DNA of 64,000 bases from Phymatolithon calcareum (taxonomy: Eukaryota; Rhodophyta; Florideophyceae; Hapalidiales): NCBI GenBank assembly GCA_977006965.1, contig OZ345360.1:2790001-2854000 (forward strand). Reading direction: 5' to 3'. Within the stretch, counting starts at the first letter, position 1. Each line of letters begins with the position of its first letter. Both the position numbers and the translations under genes were made by a program. The notes under the pieces were generated by a model. That model had not been told where the DNA came from and did no database searches. It saw only the letters and a list, made by a program, of their open reading frames with translations. This document shows positions 29,591 through 40,698 of the stretch, piece after piece.

Positions 29591-30115
29591 TCAGGAATCA
29601 TTTGGCTTGCGCTTCTTTCTTGTCAACATATCCTCCTCATCATCTTCCGAGCTGGATTTTTGAATGCGGCGACCTTTTGAATTCCTAATAGGGGCGGTGA
29701 TGCCATACTCATCGCTATCATCTTCATCTGATATATCGATCAAAATGCGACGAAATCGAGCCCTTCTCGATTTCCGGGGGGACTCGGTCGTTGTAGGTAA
29801 GTTTGATGACACCTGGACTTTGTCGTTCTCAGCAACACGGGGATCAGCGCCCGAAAATGTAATCCCTGATGAAAAATTGGGTCTACTGGTGAAGGTCATT
29901 CCAGTTATTTCTGCGGGACTAGGGGAACACACTGCAGTGGTTGCGGTGCAGACAGTGAGAGCAGACAGCTTTTGAACTGATAGCAGTCGAGGAGCGCAAG
30001 TTGATACTGTGAAGGTTTCTGACTCTTCAGGTCGTGCTCGAGGTGTTGTCGGACCCCTCGGCTTCCGTAAGCGACCCACAATTGGTTGAACTTTGTTCCG
30101 GGGGAATGAGAACAT
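29591..30115 (-). CDS. Acidic/basic nuclear-type protein, unknown
   Basis: 174 residues from an ATG with A at -3. Residues 1-35 are basic and Pro-rich (QPIVGRLRKPRG, TTPRARPEE), the middle is Ser/Thr-rich and low complexity, and the C-terminal third alternates basic and acidic patches: RKSRRARFRRILIDISDE, DDSDEYG, SSSEDDEEDMLTRKKRKP. Such patches fit a nuclear or chromatin-associated protein, or the end of a larger one. The frame ends about 200 bp from the E repeat. It might belong to a mobile element. Family unknown. Confidence 0.45.
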   Translation of the reverse strand: MFSFPRNKVQPIVGRLRKPRGPTTPRARPEESETFTVSTCAPRLLSVQKLSALTVCTATTAVCSPSPAEITGMTFTSRPNFSSGITFSGADPRVAENDKVQVSSNLPTTTESPRKSRRARFRRILIDISDEDDSDEYGITAPIRNSKGRRIQKSSSEDDEEDMLTRKKRKPNDS

Positions 30116-30550
30116 TTTGAGTGTGGTTTGACGATATCTGGCAGTACCAATGCTTTTTCGGATATGGCGTTATTTAAGTACTATTTGTTCCGAAGAGACT
30201 ATGCTCATTCCTTATTTCTTCAGCTCATCAGTTTTAATCATATACTTCTGCGATTCAAAATCGCAAGTATTTTTCTATACGAATGGAGATAAAGATTTTT
30301 AAGAGAACTCAGAACGGTTTCATTACTGATCCTGCTTCCTGCGTTTAAGGCAGAGAGGAGCACGCGAAATTTCCGGCTCGTAGTGCACTGTCGCATGTTC
30401 CACTGACCATACAGAGGTCACACACAGCTTCTGTCCATCCTGAGTTAGTGCGACCCTCATAGGAATCATGTTCAGGAGTGGAGATCTCGAGAAACGGAAA
30501 AGTTACAAAACCGGTGTATCCGAATAAACGACTAGTGCGAAGTGAATCCA
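30116..30550. other. Non-coding spacer
   Basis: AT-rich, no ORF of note. It should hold the promoter of the 29591-30115 gene on the minus strand. Confidence 0.35.
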
Positions 30551-30599
30551 GTCCTCGGCCTCCGAAGCAATGATCATCATTGCTTCGGAGGCCGAGGAC
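30551..30599. repeat. Perfect 49-nt palindrome (24-bp arms, one central base)
   Basis: Arms 30551-30574 and 30576-30599 are exact reverse complements around C30575; the centre reads GCAATGATCATCATTGC. The arms are GC-rich on the outside (GTCCTCGGCCTCCGAAG). It ends five bases before the ATG at 30605 and could form a cruciform or an RNA hairpin in the 5' leader of that ORF. Confidence 0.95.
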
Positions 30600-30604
30600 C
30601 GATC

Positions 30605-30838
30605 ATGATGACCAGGCCGTGGAGATGCTTTATTGGAAGATTCCCTGGAAACCCAGCATTTTTAATGGAAATACGCGGAGTTGAGGGCAAACAATGGATG
30701 CAATTGATCATTAACACCTTGCTTAAGGCTGCCTGGATGCTAGGCGAGCTGACAGAGAAACAAATCGAAAAGTTCAGGCTTAAGGAACACTGGTTGAGAA
30801 AATTGAGCAGAAACATGATAGGTGGCGGGACCGAGTAG
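30605..30838 (+). CDS. Small ORF, 77 residues, unknown
   Basis: Starts MMTRPWRCFIGRFPGNP and continues as a mixed helix-rich sequence (KQWMQLIINTLLKAAWMLG, then TEKQIEKFRLKEHWLRKL). The composition is protein-like, and the frame is also open upstream through the palindrome to 30542. It is followed by another ORF whose ATG (30840) comes one base after this stop codon. No family recognised. Confidence 0.4.
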   Translation: MMTRPWRCFIGRFPGNPAFLMEIRGVEGKQWMQLIINTLLKAAWMLGELTEKQIEKFRLKEHWLRKLSRNMIGGGTE

Positions 30839-30839
30839 G

Positions 30840-30926
30840 ATGCGTGAAATAGTGGCCAATTTGCTCAGAAAAAGAGTACCTGGCACTATAATAAAATTTT
30901 CTAATTGCGCTACGCTTACAATCTAA
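30840..30926 (+). CDS. Tiny ORF, 28 residues (weak)
   Basis: A basic peptide beginning MREIVANLLRKRVPG, starting one base after the stop of the preceding ORF. Such close packing is unusual for nuclear genes and is noted because of it; the length alone gives no support. Confidence 0.2.
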   Translation: MREIVANLLRKRVPGTIIKFSNCATLTI

Positions 30927-30941
30927 CATATATTCAAATCT

Positions 30942-31283
30942 ATGAGGATAAACGATATCAATATTGGTCCATCTGATACAGATCCATTGCCAGATTTCGT
31001 GGAAGTTTTACTCGAAATATCCAATGAAGATAAAATAAATCGGGCCATGAGATTTTGCCTGCTCTGCCGTATACATAATGCGGAAAGCGGATGACTAGGT
31101 TTAGCGCTACTAATGCTTGAACAAGCCAAAACAAGGATAATGTGTTTACTCGCAGTCCCATGGGAGGAGGAGACATTGAAGAATTGCAATTTTTGTGTCT
31201 TGACATATCATCAATATGAAACTGCGACCTATTTGGGAGCCAACTTTCCTATCTTAAGAAGTGATCTTCAGCAGAATCGGTGA
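30942..31283 (+). pseudogene. Broken ORF with one in-frame TGA, unknown
   Basis: From the ATG at 30942 (MRINDINIGPSDTDPLPDF) the frame reads well to TGA at 31092-31094, then continues in the same frame with equally protein-like sequence (LGLALLMLEQAKTRIM, LKNCNFCVLTYHQYE) to a stop at 31281. The single TGA suggests a recent nonsense mutation, or less likely readthrough. Family unknown. Confidence 0.4.
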
Positions 31284-32542
31284 GGGACTTGCTCTTAAAA
31301 GACGAATGAGGCGGTTTGGAGACCAGCCGAAGAAAGAAAATACCGTATGATATCTCAGGGTCTATTCCGGTGATCATTAGACTACTGAAAGCATGACTCC
31401 ACCAGTTGGCGATAAAATGGGCATTCGCGCGACTCCCTCCATTGAGTACCGCACTTGTGGAATTTAGTGCACGCCTGAATCGTACAAGCTCAACTGAAAA
31501 ACTTTCAAGTTTTTATTTCAGAAACACTTAACATAAGCACCGAAAAATGGACTCTTCTCGTGTTCTATCGCCAATTTTGAGTAGAAAATTGCATCGTGCT
31601 AGGAACTTTTTCTCAATTATATTCTTCAACTCTAATGCGATCCCCGTCGCTCGTTTTTCTGTCTTTTTTGACCTTCCTGTTCAGTTCTGGTTTGACATCA
31701 TCTGAAGGCGGCATTCTTCAAAACGGTCATCTGTCTTCCTCGACAACTTCTTCTCTGAAACTAATTCCGGCACTCTGAAGGGGGGTGTAGATTGAAATGC
31801 TGTCGCACACGATGCACTGCCCAGAGGTTTTGGGGAAATGTGTGTAGCTAAGGGGCGCTAGAGGCGCACCGATCTTCGGCTGCGTAGCAAGCAGGTCTTA
31901 GGATCCGTAAGGGCAGTGGACGAAGATTATTCTTGAATTTCTGCCTAAGACTGTAACGAGAACGCTTGAGAACTGTAGCTGTGTTTCGGTCTTTCGGTGA
32001 CATATCGGAGATGAGTGCAATAGAGATGTCGACGGTCTTGCTACTTTTATTAAGCTTCAGAGTACAACCATTCGCGTTATACTACTGTCATGTTCATATA
32101 TGTGGTCTGTCATACCCCAAGGACATAGTCAAGAGTGTTTGAAATCAGTTCATTTAAAATCTTTCTCGTTGCATACGCTATGTGATCAATCGCAAGCTCC
32201 ATTTGATCTCAATTTAGTTGCTAGGCATCTGTTAGCTGAGCATCTTGGCGGCTTTAAAACAGAAACGGATCTCAAAATACAAATATGTCTGAACCTCTAG
32301 TGGAAGCTTTGAGATTCTCCACCACCAAGTCGGTATCACGAATGATCATAGATAGCGCACTATACGGAGACGTACAAACGTCTCATAATCATTTTACGAC
32401 GCCCTCTTTATCAGTCTTGTGTAATGAAATGAAACCAAATATTCAATCTGTCCTTCCTCTCACTGCCTATATGTAAATTGCTGTAGGGCATTACGGGAGC
32501 GCTGTGTAATTAAATAAAATCTCCTGTAAAACCATCTGCATC
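31284..32542. other. No supported gene
   Basis: Short frames only. One (31596-31778) has a hydrophobic signal-like start but no further support. A short inverted repeat (GAGACGTACAAACGTCTC) sits near 32367. Confidence 0.35.
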
Positions 32543-32830
32543 ATGAGGTGCTGCGCCTTTCGCCAAGAGAGCGGTGGAACTTGTGCCGCAGAGCCCTACG
32601 CGTTCCCAGCTTATGACGATTCAGGGGAGACGCTCTTTATGAGCAAAGTAGCAATCATGAGAAACCTAGGTCTGAGGCCTGTGGATCGGCCCAGAAGAGC
32701 ATTGTTGGCACTCAGTATCGTTTATGACAACTTTCATGAGAGGTTTCAATCAGCTCTTGGTCGTATTAACTTTCAGAACGACCACCCAGACGTTATCTGT
32801 GCAAAAGATCTGATTATTCGAGCAGCCTGA
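32543..32830 (+). CDS. Hypothetical protein, 95 residues
   Basis: An ATG-started frame of protein-like composition: CAAEPYAFPAYDDSGETLF, then a helical second half (RPRRALLALSIVYDNFHERF; DVICAKDLIIRAA). Soluble, no signal peptide. It may be a fragment of a larger protein. No family recognised. It lies about 280 bp upstream of the U/P repeat. Confidence 0.38.
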   Translation: MRCCAFRQESGGTCAAEPYAFPAYDDSGETLFMSKVAIMRNLGLRPVDRPRRALLALSIVYDNFHERFQSALGRINFQNDHPDVICAKDLIIRAA

Positions 32831-33487
32831 CTAGAGATATTTTTATAGATTAGATGGCAAAGTAGAACGGAATACAGGGGTAACTAATCCCGGAAAGACA
32901 GAAAAAATGATATTATCTCGACATTAAAGCACCCAAGTCCGAGCAAAAATATTGCCCAAAAATTATACTAAAATCGTACTGCTCAGGAATCAAACAGCTA
33001 CCGTAAATTACTCATTCGCATGAGGAAACGGGGCAAACAGCCTAGAGAGTCATCCAGGTGCCCGGTGATATAGTATTTTCGTCCCTAGTGCAAAGGATAG
33101 AAGCAGACGTAAACACTATCGAGCACCTTCGTACAGCTCAGAAGCACCCATTAGGGAAGCAGCCCCTATTACCTATTATAACTCATTTGACTCTTAAACT
33201 TGAAAGAAGGGTGTACATGAGATCAAAGATGAACAGATGATGGGGAGGATAGTCCCGAGTGCAAATATTCAGATCTTCCACTACCTCAGCCTTCTATTTA
33301 CTAATATTTGATATCGTGCTAGCTAAGGTCGCAGCTGCTCGTAACCACTATATCTGCCTTTTTTGAAGTGCTGGGCCTTGGCGTGGAGATTTTTCTTAAT
33401 CTCTCTAGTTGAAATTAACGTGCAAAAAGCGAAGGTTGTCCAGACGAAGCTGGTCTTCTGGTGGAGACCCTGAAGCTCGAAATGTAA

Positions 33488-33706
33488 ATGAGCGAAATCT
33501 CGTCTGGAACTATCACAAATGTCGAGACCCGCGAGCCCACAGTATCAAAAAGTTGACTTTATTTGAGCTCTGGCAGAAATGTATTTCTTCTGGAACTTGA
33601 TATCACGGGGGATGTTGATATCCAAACATCTACGCTATGCCGTTCTCACAAGTTTAATCAAATCTTTAAAGACGTTAATGGCTATCCTTCAATGACATTC
33701 CACTAA
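33488..33706 (+). pseudogene. P-orf1, copy A, one nonsense mutation
   Basis: Homologous to the intact 72-codon ORF at 40310-40528, but a TCA codon there is TGA here (33548 region), ending the frame early. Otherwise nearly identical. Confidence 0.5.
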
Positions 33707-33876
33707 GCTTTTTCTACGAGGTTTTAGATAAATAGTACTTACATGATGGCAGTATAGTTACTTAGTACTAATCTATGCTACCTAACATGCGCAAGGTAAG
33801 ACTAAGGATTTCTGGCAGTGCAAGAGCGTCCAAGTGGACGATGAAGACTCTCCCGACAAGTTAGGAAAACATTACC

Positions 33877-34786
33877 ATGTCCCCACCAGTTTGCACAACG
33901 GCATTACCACACACTGTCACTCGGGCCGCACCCAAAACCATCACCAGCGCAATTCAAAATGATGCTGTAGCAGCTTCTAATGCCGACATGATTTCTGGAG
34001 GTTCCACTGTTTCCTCTGTTCCTGATCAATTCAAGGTTGACATATTTGTTTAGAAGCTGATGGAAATGAAGCCAGAGCATCTTCGCCATTACCCTTCAGC
34101 GATGTGTGAGTTCATGCTTGGAAATGCAGACAGCGATCACTATGAACGGAGAGGCGACTGATGCTACTCCTTTTAGTGATTTGTTTACTGAATGCCGCCT
34201 CCAGTTTGGCCGGCTTGATCGCTACAGGCTCATATTGAAACCACCTTCAGATGATCTTCTAGATGCACACGATGCTCTCTCCACAAGGAGACAGTTATTC
34301 AATGATTCTCCTAATCTGGGTCTGATTGCCAAAGCAAACAAAATGGCGGATAGAGACGTCGAAATCTTAACACATTGTAAGTGATTTCGTTTTTCCACAG
34401 GTATAACCACTTTGAAGTCTCAACTATCTAACCATACAAATGATTTCCCAGGCCCCTCTATCACGAACGTCCAGATATACAACAATGCTGCGTCCATGTA
34501 TAAACAGAGGAATCCGGCTATTGCCTTCTTGATTCTCGAAAAGGTGTCCAATATTAAGAAAACTTTTTCGTTTTATCCAATTCCTGCACCGCTAGTTCAT
34601 GACGAGTCAGGTGTTCGAATTTCCAGCGTTGCAGAAGTTGGGAATCACAATGTCGTTGTTTTCTTCAACATCGTCGGTGCTTTTTATGTGAAGAGTTGGC
34701 ATATAGAAGCGCGCATGATTTACGTGAAGAAAGTGGCGCCTGTAGAGCGCTCATTGTCTAAGCTGCGTACTGATATTCTGATATAA
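33877..34786 (+). pseudogene. P-orf2, copy A, broken
   Basis: Same layout as copy B at 40699-41611: ATG, a +1 frame change near 34106-34133, an in-frame TGA at 34382-34384, and a common end. Copy A has in addition a TAG at 34051-34053 where copy B has CAG, so it cannot make the protein. Differences between the copies in the last third are mostly amino-acid-changing, which suggests drift. Family unknown. Confidence 0.5.
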
Positions 34787-35050
34787 TTAGACTCATCTGC
34801 ACGATTCTCTATTGTCCCAAATGGGGCCTTCCTGAAAACACAAAAACGGGATTTGTGCGTACAAAACCGGTCACTTTTTGGGCACCTGTCACGTTTTGTG
34901 TAGTCGCAAACGCAGTTTTTCTCACTAGAGCCAACCCCTAGTGAGAAAAATTTGGAACCGACCAAAAGCGAGATTTAAAGTGAATTGGGAACAGCTGGCA
35001 CTCCATTCCCTGAAACTTTCTCTTTCCATGCTCATGTATCTCCACCCCAT

Positions 35051-35341
35051 TCAATCACCTATTCGCGTTCGATCAACCCGCTCTCCGAAATGGGCAGTAG
35101 ACAAAGTGCCAGGATTTAGCCTGTGCTTCCAACCATGTCTACTTTGTGCTATTGCCTCATAAGCGCCCCCTTTCTCTCCTATTGATCTGCACGAGCGCCG
35201 CACAGGATCTGAGAACTCACTGAAGGCATTGACGACGAATATGGCGAGAATAATGATGATGACGTATCCTTGCATGAGCGTGAAAACGGGAACAATTCGT
35301 CGCGAGAGATACATCAGGCCCTCCCGCGTCCCTTGGTGCAT
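35051..35341 (-). pseudogene. P antisense membrane protein fragment 2, copy A
   Basis: Reads MHQGTREGLMYLSRRIVPVF and a long hydrophobic helix (LMQGYVIIIILAIFVVNAF). In copy B the frame continues upstream through LSTIASLSSNSGLP, whereas copy A has TAA there. Part of the same decayed minus-strand gene as 35654-36217. Confidence 0.35.
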
Positions 35342-35653
35342 CGACGGTAATCCGGAATTCGAAGATAAACTAGCGATAGTGGAGAGTTAACCAGTCTTCT
35401 CCAGTTACAGGTAGTTCATGATCAAAACCGGCGAGAAGCAGAGCGCAAAAATCGTGCCGAACAGAGAGAGGAAGAGCGGAATGAGCGTGCAGAGCAGAAA
35501 TGATGATTGTTTCCCTCAACATGAAAAATTGAGCTCTGAAGCTCTTGGCATCAATCCTATTTTACGAACGTCATGTGATTGTCTAATAGTAGAATGAATA
35601 AAAAGATGCTCGAGGAATGGTTGCTCTTGAAAAACGAACATTTAAATCGGCTC

Positions 35654-36217
35654 TCAGCCGCTGCACACACTCCCACCACGGATACTATGGGATATACTCT
35701 CGACTGTGACGATTAAGCACGTCAGTAGCTGTTGTTTAGGAGAAGATCCAAACTGTAAGTCATTTGTGGCGTCTTTAAATTTTTGTCCTGTATTCGTCCG
35801 GTCATCTCCCAGTAACGAAACATCGGTAAAAAGGAATTTTGAGATCCTACTCAACCCCAAACAGACTGCTAACATCTGCGCTAAGTTGCGGAATAAAAGT
35901 GGTAAGAATTCGGTCCATTCCAACAAGAGTGGCCCTCAAATTGAACAAATAAACGACCCGAAAAGCACAGCAAAAGCCACTCTCATGATCTCACGTGCCT
36001 GTGTGAACATGAAATGAGAGATGTGGCTCAGAATGTTCGGATAGTGCTGGATCTGAGTGTCCATTTTCTGTTCTGCTTGCACGGCTCGACCGTATTGCCA
36101 GCATGTACTGATCACACCCAAAATGCTATAAGTTGAAACTTCTAACCCACTTCCCCGGCAGGAATTACTGTCTTTAGTACCAATAACGCGCGCAAAATTT
36201 TGTTTTTCAGATCGCAC
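35654..36217 (-). pseudogene. P antisense membrane protein fragment 1, copy A (in-frame TGA)
   Basis: Two frames in the same phase, 36217-35936 and 35926-35654, separated by one TGA at 35936-35938. The end of the first (MRVAFAVLFGSFICSI) and the start of the second (LLEWTEFLPLLFRNLAQM) are hydrophobic. Copy B (42511-43044) has the same stop. Confidence 0.35.
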
Positions 36218-37059
36218 AGTGGTTAAAAAGCATAAAAATCAGTCACGCTCTCCCCAAATACGTCTCGTCTTATTTTTTGTTTCAGGAAGGCCCCAATGAT
36301 AGCTGTGATAGTAAATTTGTTCATCGGCAATTTCTTCCGAGCAAAAAATTGCGATACTGTCCGTCTACGGCCGGAAACACCTCTCGGGCGGGACGTGCAC
36401 GGAAACAGACTTAAGAGAGGTGCTGTGCAGGTGTTCTCAGAAAGATGTAAGTGAAATTGAAGACCGACACGACTTCATGGCCGCTGCTCTAATCTTGCGC
36501 ATAAATCTCAGTGGCCCAGGAAGACGCTCTAGTTCAATATTTGCCTCTTTCACAATTGCTACTCATCTGGCCTTGATAACCGAAAATAAGCACCAGAGCG
36601 ATTTTTACAGACTCGACGAAAAAATCTTAAGCTTCCTCTCATTCCAAACGAAATATATCTGCGAACACACGCACGAGGTCGTGTTGGCAGCACGACACTA
36701 AATGGTATTCAGAAAGCACAATTATTTGCCGTACAATCAAAGACTTTTGCCGACATCGTCAATACGAAGAGCTATGCTCGATGTTTCATAGATCACGATT
36801 GTGCGGTTGCCCTATGATGGCAAATTGACATCACCTTCGGATTTATGGAGAGCGACTCGAACTTCAGATTCTGATTTTGCACTACCGCACAAGTACTGGG
36901 CACGGCAAATGCTTAGCCTCGCTCTATTTCAAAATCTGAAAAGACTGTAAATAGGTAGCTAGGTGTCTGAATAGGGTTGGTAGCGAATCGGGCTATCATG
37001 AAAACAAAAATTGGGTCCAGCCCCGAGTTCTCACTGGGCGTACACATCTGGCTACGTCT

Positions 37060-37750
37060 ACTTTTCTTACCAGCAAAAAATTGCGATACGGTCCATCTAC
37101 TGCTGGAAACACCTCTCGGGCGGGACATGCACGGAAGCAGACTTCAGGGAGGTGCTGAGCAGGTGTGCTCAGAAGATGTAAGTGAAATTTAGGATCGACA
37201 CGACGTCATGGCTGCTATTTTAAACTTCCGCAGAAATCTCAGAGGGAGAGGGGGTCGCTACACATGGGTTCCTATGCGTTTTTGGGCCGTGTTCGGCGAA
37301 CATGCAGTCGAGAAACACGTTGCTAGCGTCCTGGCTCATTTTTGTGGAGACTGAAAGAGGACAGGACGGGGACGCGTTCAAATCAAGATTATCTATCGTC
37401 TATTGTCGACCGAGATGCCGTTACGTGGTCCCTGAAATCGAAAAACGAGTCAGCTCTGCGAAAAATTAATTCCTTAGCATACAATGACCTTCATTACACG
37501 ATATCGGAGTGCGCATCTTCCGGAAAGTCTGAAATTGTTTTCGCGAGCTCGAATTTGACTATATGCAAGGCAACGTCCCTTCGGACATTATCTACTCTCT
37601 TCACGAGCACGACCAGCGTCAGGGAACTGCGGTACACTGTGATCTGTACTCAGTTCACGGTTCTGTCATTATTTTAGTGAAAGACACTCTGGAACTGCCG
37701 TGGAAAATACACGGTAGAGGGCCACGGTTCCTTTTCGTCGCCCTCCTACT
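37060..37750 (+). pseudogene. Broken copy of the 269-codon gene
   Basis: Aligns from SYQQKIAIRS to the C-terminal third. It lost one A at about 37172 (CAGAAGATG where the intact gene has CAGAAAGATG) and has a TAG shortly after (37188 region), plus further frame changes. The 1-nt loss is shared with the 49050 and 53882 copies. Confidence 0.6.
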
Positions 37751-38034
37751 ATAAGGGACGTTATAGTACTTGACCCGTCGGTTCCACACACTTTCCCAAC
37801 TGGACTACGCTTTTGAAATAGAAGCTCGATAGTATTAAATTTTTAAGCATTCTCAAATGAAAAAAGAGTATCCAGTGCCCTAGAAAATCCTCATGATCGC
37901 ACTATTTGGCTGTACAAAAAGTACGACATCAGTTACTGTGAAATATCGTTGGCGGAAGAAACGGAGTAACACCCGCACGCTTCATAGCTCGGATCTTAGG
38001 GGCGGTATCAACTGCGAAGCGGATAAGGGCATAT

Positions 38035-38268
38035 TTAGTTTTTCCTAGCGCTTCTCCCAACCTGCAGTCTTGCTCCCACTCTCCCCGCAGTAGTCGCCAC
38101 AACCTTATTCACCGCTACGTGTTTTGAACAAATTGGACAAGGACAGGTTCCAACATGCCGTGTGAGCATAACACGAGCAGCGATGCTTTCGCATATACCG
38201 GTCGGAACGGAACGGAGCAGGATCAAGGTGGGCCTGTTCTTATGACGAATGCGATTCTTCCCTCTCAA
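38035..38268 (-). pseudogene. CPxC exon fragment in family E
   Basis: 77-codon frame, homologous to 27383-27652 and nearly identical to 50021-50254: GICESIAARVMLTRH, CPCPICSKHVAVNKVV. No ATG of its own. Confidence 0.3.
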
Positions 38269-39289
38269 GGTTCACCTTCACAAGTGGATGCGTCCGTATT
38301 TCTCATCATCTTCCTCACGCAACTCCTTTTCACCAAGTTATTCTGTACCGGTGCAATCACATTGCGTGGAGCGCCATTCTCTGTTCCGGTCTCAGCCGAT
38401 GTGGCATCGGAATGGTGGGGAGAGAGAAAATGTGATAACTTGCGTTGCTAGTTTGTCCGATTGAGGACGGAATATTGTGGTGAAGCCGGATTACAATCAG
38501 GCTCCACCCCGGTTATGGGGGATATCTGTTGACTTATATTGAAAGCTCCTAATCCTCAAATTGAATAACAGCGAAGCTTCTCGCTGTCTTCGATCGTCAC
38601 CTCTCTAATAGTCTCCCAATTTCTTCTCCATCCGAATTATTCTTCCTTTGAGCTTCGAGTAAGTCTTTTGCATTCATGCTCTATTTCTTGGTCCATCTTC
38701 ATAGACCTTAGTGTGCATTGAAGGACAACAAGCTCAAGCACAGCACCAATCCAAAATTTATTCGCGCGAACTGATTTTCTCGTGAAAGGAGCTCTGTTGA
38801 AAAGAGGTCTGACACATATTAAACGCGCAGCTCTGTCCCTTATATATAAAACTCCTGGAAGTTCAATCGGCTTGTCAATCGGGATTTTAACTGTCCGTCC
38901 CTACTCTTAGAAACTCTATATTATTGTCGTCTCCTCTATGAGTTGCTTTCTATATACCATTCCTTCTCTCGCTTTTTGCAAAGCTTCGTTAAGGTGCTCT
39001 TCGCGTCTGCGATGTCCGATATCCTTCGATACCTACTCTAGATCTTCTTCTCTTCCTTGGTATTCTTCTGCGAACTCAAGGTACTTCTTCTGTGTAACCA
39101 GGCTTAAGACAAACCTTTCGGCATGATGCACTCTCCTATTACCAAGTACAATCATTTTCGATAGTAAAAAGCAACCAACTAATTACAAAATGCTTTTATT
39201 TTGAAAAGTAGGGAATTAACAACGAAGTACCAAGTACTATAATTTTCAATTCAATATTTGAAAATAAACAACCATTGAGGTGTCTTCAC

Positions 39290-39656
39290 TTGAACTAAAG
39301 TTATGGTACCGTGCGAGCGAGCGAGCCCACCAATTATGGTATATACAGAGATGTGGAGGGGGGATTTTTCAGTAACTCAGCGATCCCGGAATGTGATTGG
39401 CAGAGAACTTTTCCGTAACTCAACGATCCCGGAATGTGATTGGCAGAGAAATCGCCATTCTGGACTTCTGATTGGCACGTTAAGGGGGATTAAAATTTCA
39501 AGATTTTTTAAAACAGAATATCTCCTCAATGTTTCCTTAAAAGTTCATTTTGTCAGTTTTTCCCATGTACCTTTCACGAATTCTGCTTGATGATGTCGTT
39601 TTGTAGAATCCATAATTTTAAAATTCACGGACAGACGTATGTAAGTCAGTCCGTGC
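39290..39656 (+). repeat. R1 repeat, copy b (two minisatellite units)
   Basis: Opens with AACTAAAGTTATGGTACC and a GCGAGCGAGCGAG run, then two minisatellite units (about 39367-39448, each with GTGATTGGCAG), the AT-rich body, and the terminal hairpin at 39626-39655 (CACGGACAGAC / GTCAGTCCGTG, one mismatch). U sequence follows immediately, as in copy c. Confidence 0.75.
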
Positions 39657-40309
39657 AGATGATGGGGAGGATAGTCCCGAGTGCAAATATTCAGATCTTC
39701 CACTACCTCAGTCCTCTATTTACCAATATTTGATATCGTGCTAGCTAAGGTCGCAGCTGCTCGTAACCACTATATCTGCCTTTTTTGAAGTGCTGCTCCT
39801 TGGCGTGGAGATTTTTCTCAATCTCCCTAGTTGAAATTAAAGTGCCAAAAGCGAAGGGTGTCCACACGGAGCTGGTCATCTGGTGGAGACCCTGAAGCTC
39901 GAACTGTAAATGGTCGAAATATCGTCGGGGATTGCCACAAATGGACACCTTCGTACAGCTCAGAAGCACCCACTAAAGAAGCAGCCCCTATTCCCTATTA
40001 TGATTCATTCGATTCTTAAACTTGACAGAAAGGCGTAATTGTGATCAAAGATGAGTATATAAAACGGAGGATTTTCCCCAGTGCAAATATTGAGATCTTC
40101 CACTACCTCAGCCCTCTATTTACTAATCTTTGATATTGTGGTAGGCTAAGCTCCAAGCTGCTCGTAAGCACTATATCTTCGTTTTTGCGGAGTCCTGGGC
40201 CTTGACGTGGAATCGTTTTCAATCTTGCTAGATGTAAGTAAAGTAAAAAAGCGAAGTTTGTCCACACGAAGCTGGTCTTCTGGTGGAGATCCTGAAGCTC
40301 GAAATGTAA

Positions 40310-40528
40310 ATGAGCGAAATCTCGTCTGGAACTATCACAAATGTCGAGACCCGCGAACCCACAGTATCAAAAAGCTCACTTTATATGAGCTCTGGCAGAA
40401 ATGTATTTCTTCTGGAACTTGATATCACGGGGGATGTTGATATCCAAACATCTACGCGATGCCGTTCTCACAAGTTTAATCAAATCTTTAAAGAAGTTGA
40501 TGGCTATCCTTCAATGACATTCCACTAA
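40310..40528 (+). CDS. P-orf1, 72 residues, unknown (open copy)
   Basis: ATG-started. A polar Thr/Ser/Glu-rich first half (SEISSGTITNVETREPTVS), then VFLLELDITGDVDIQ and a basic HKFNQIFKEVDGYP stretch. Small and soluble. Copy A is stopped by one nonsense mutation. It is followed on the same strand by P-orf2 after 170 bp. No family recognised. Confidence 0.35.
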   Translation: MSEISSGTITNVETREPTVSKSSLYMSSGRNVFLLELDITGDVDIQTSTRCRSHKFNQIFKEVDGYPSMTFH

Positions 40529-40698
40529 GCTTTTTCTACGAGGTTTTAGATAAATAGTACTTACATGATGGCAGTATAGTTACTTAGTACTAATCTATGC
40601 TACCTAACATGCGCAAAGAAAGACTAAGGATTTCTGGCAGTGCAAGAGCGTCCAAGTGGACGATGAAGACTCTCCCGACAAGTTAGGAAAACATTACC

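Larger units (their letters stand above)
33105..36530 (+). repeat. U/P repeat, copy A
   Basis: Begins with the end of a U unit (33105-33235), then a second U unit that runs into the P genes, an antisense membrane-protein part, and finally a piece homologous to the start of the family E gene (about 36340-36520). Copy B (39658-43340) matches throughout with a few percent differences and the same order; the offset is about 6.8 kb (34106 to 40928 is 6822 bp). Shorter U copies are at 39658-40055 and 51782-52095. Confidence 0.7.
36540..39290 (+). repeat. Family E repeat, plus-strand copy 1
   Basis: Follows directly on U/P copy A. The leader shared with the Helitron leader is at 36540-36835, the broken 269-codon gene about 37060-37750, the tail with the CPxC fragment 38035-38268, and the extension with the antisense coiled-coil copy about 38940-39130. 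It runs straight into R1 copy b. The copy at 48783-51290 is nearly the same. Confidence 0.65.
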
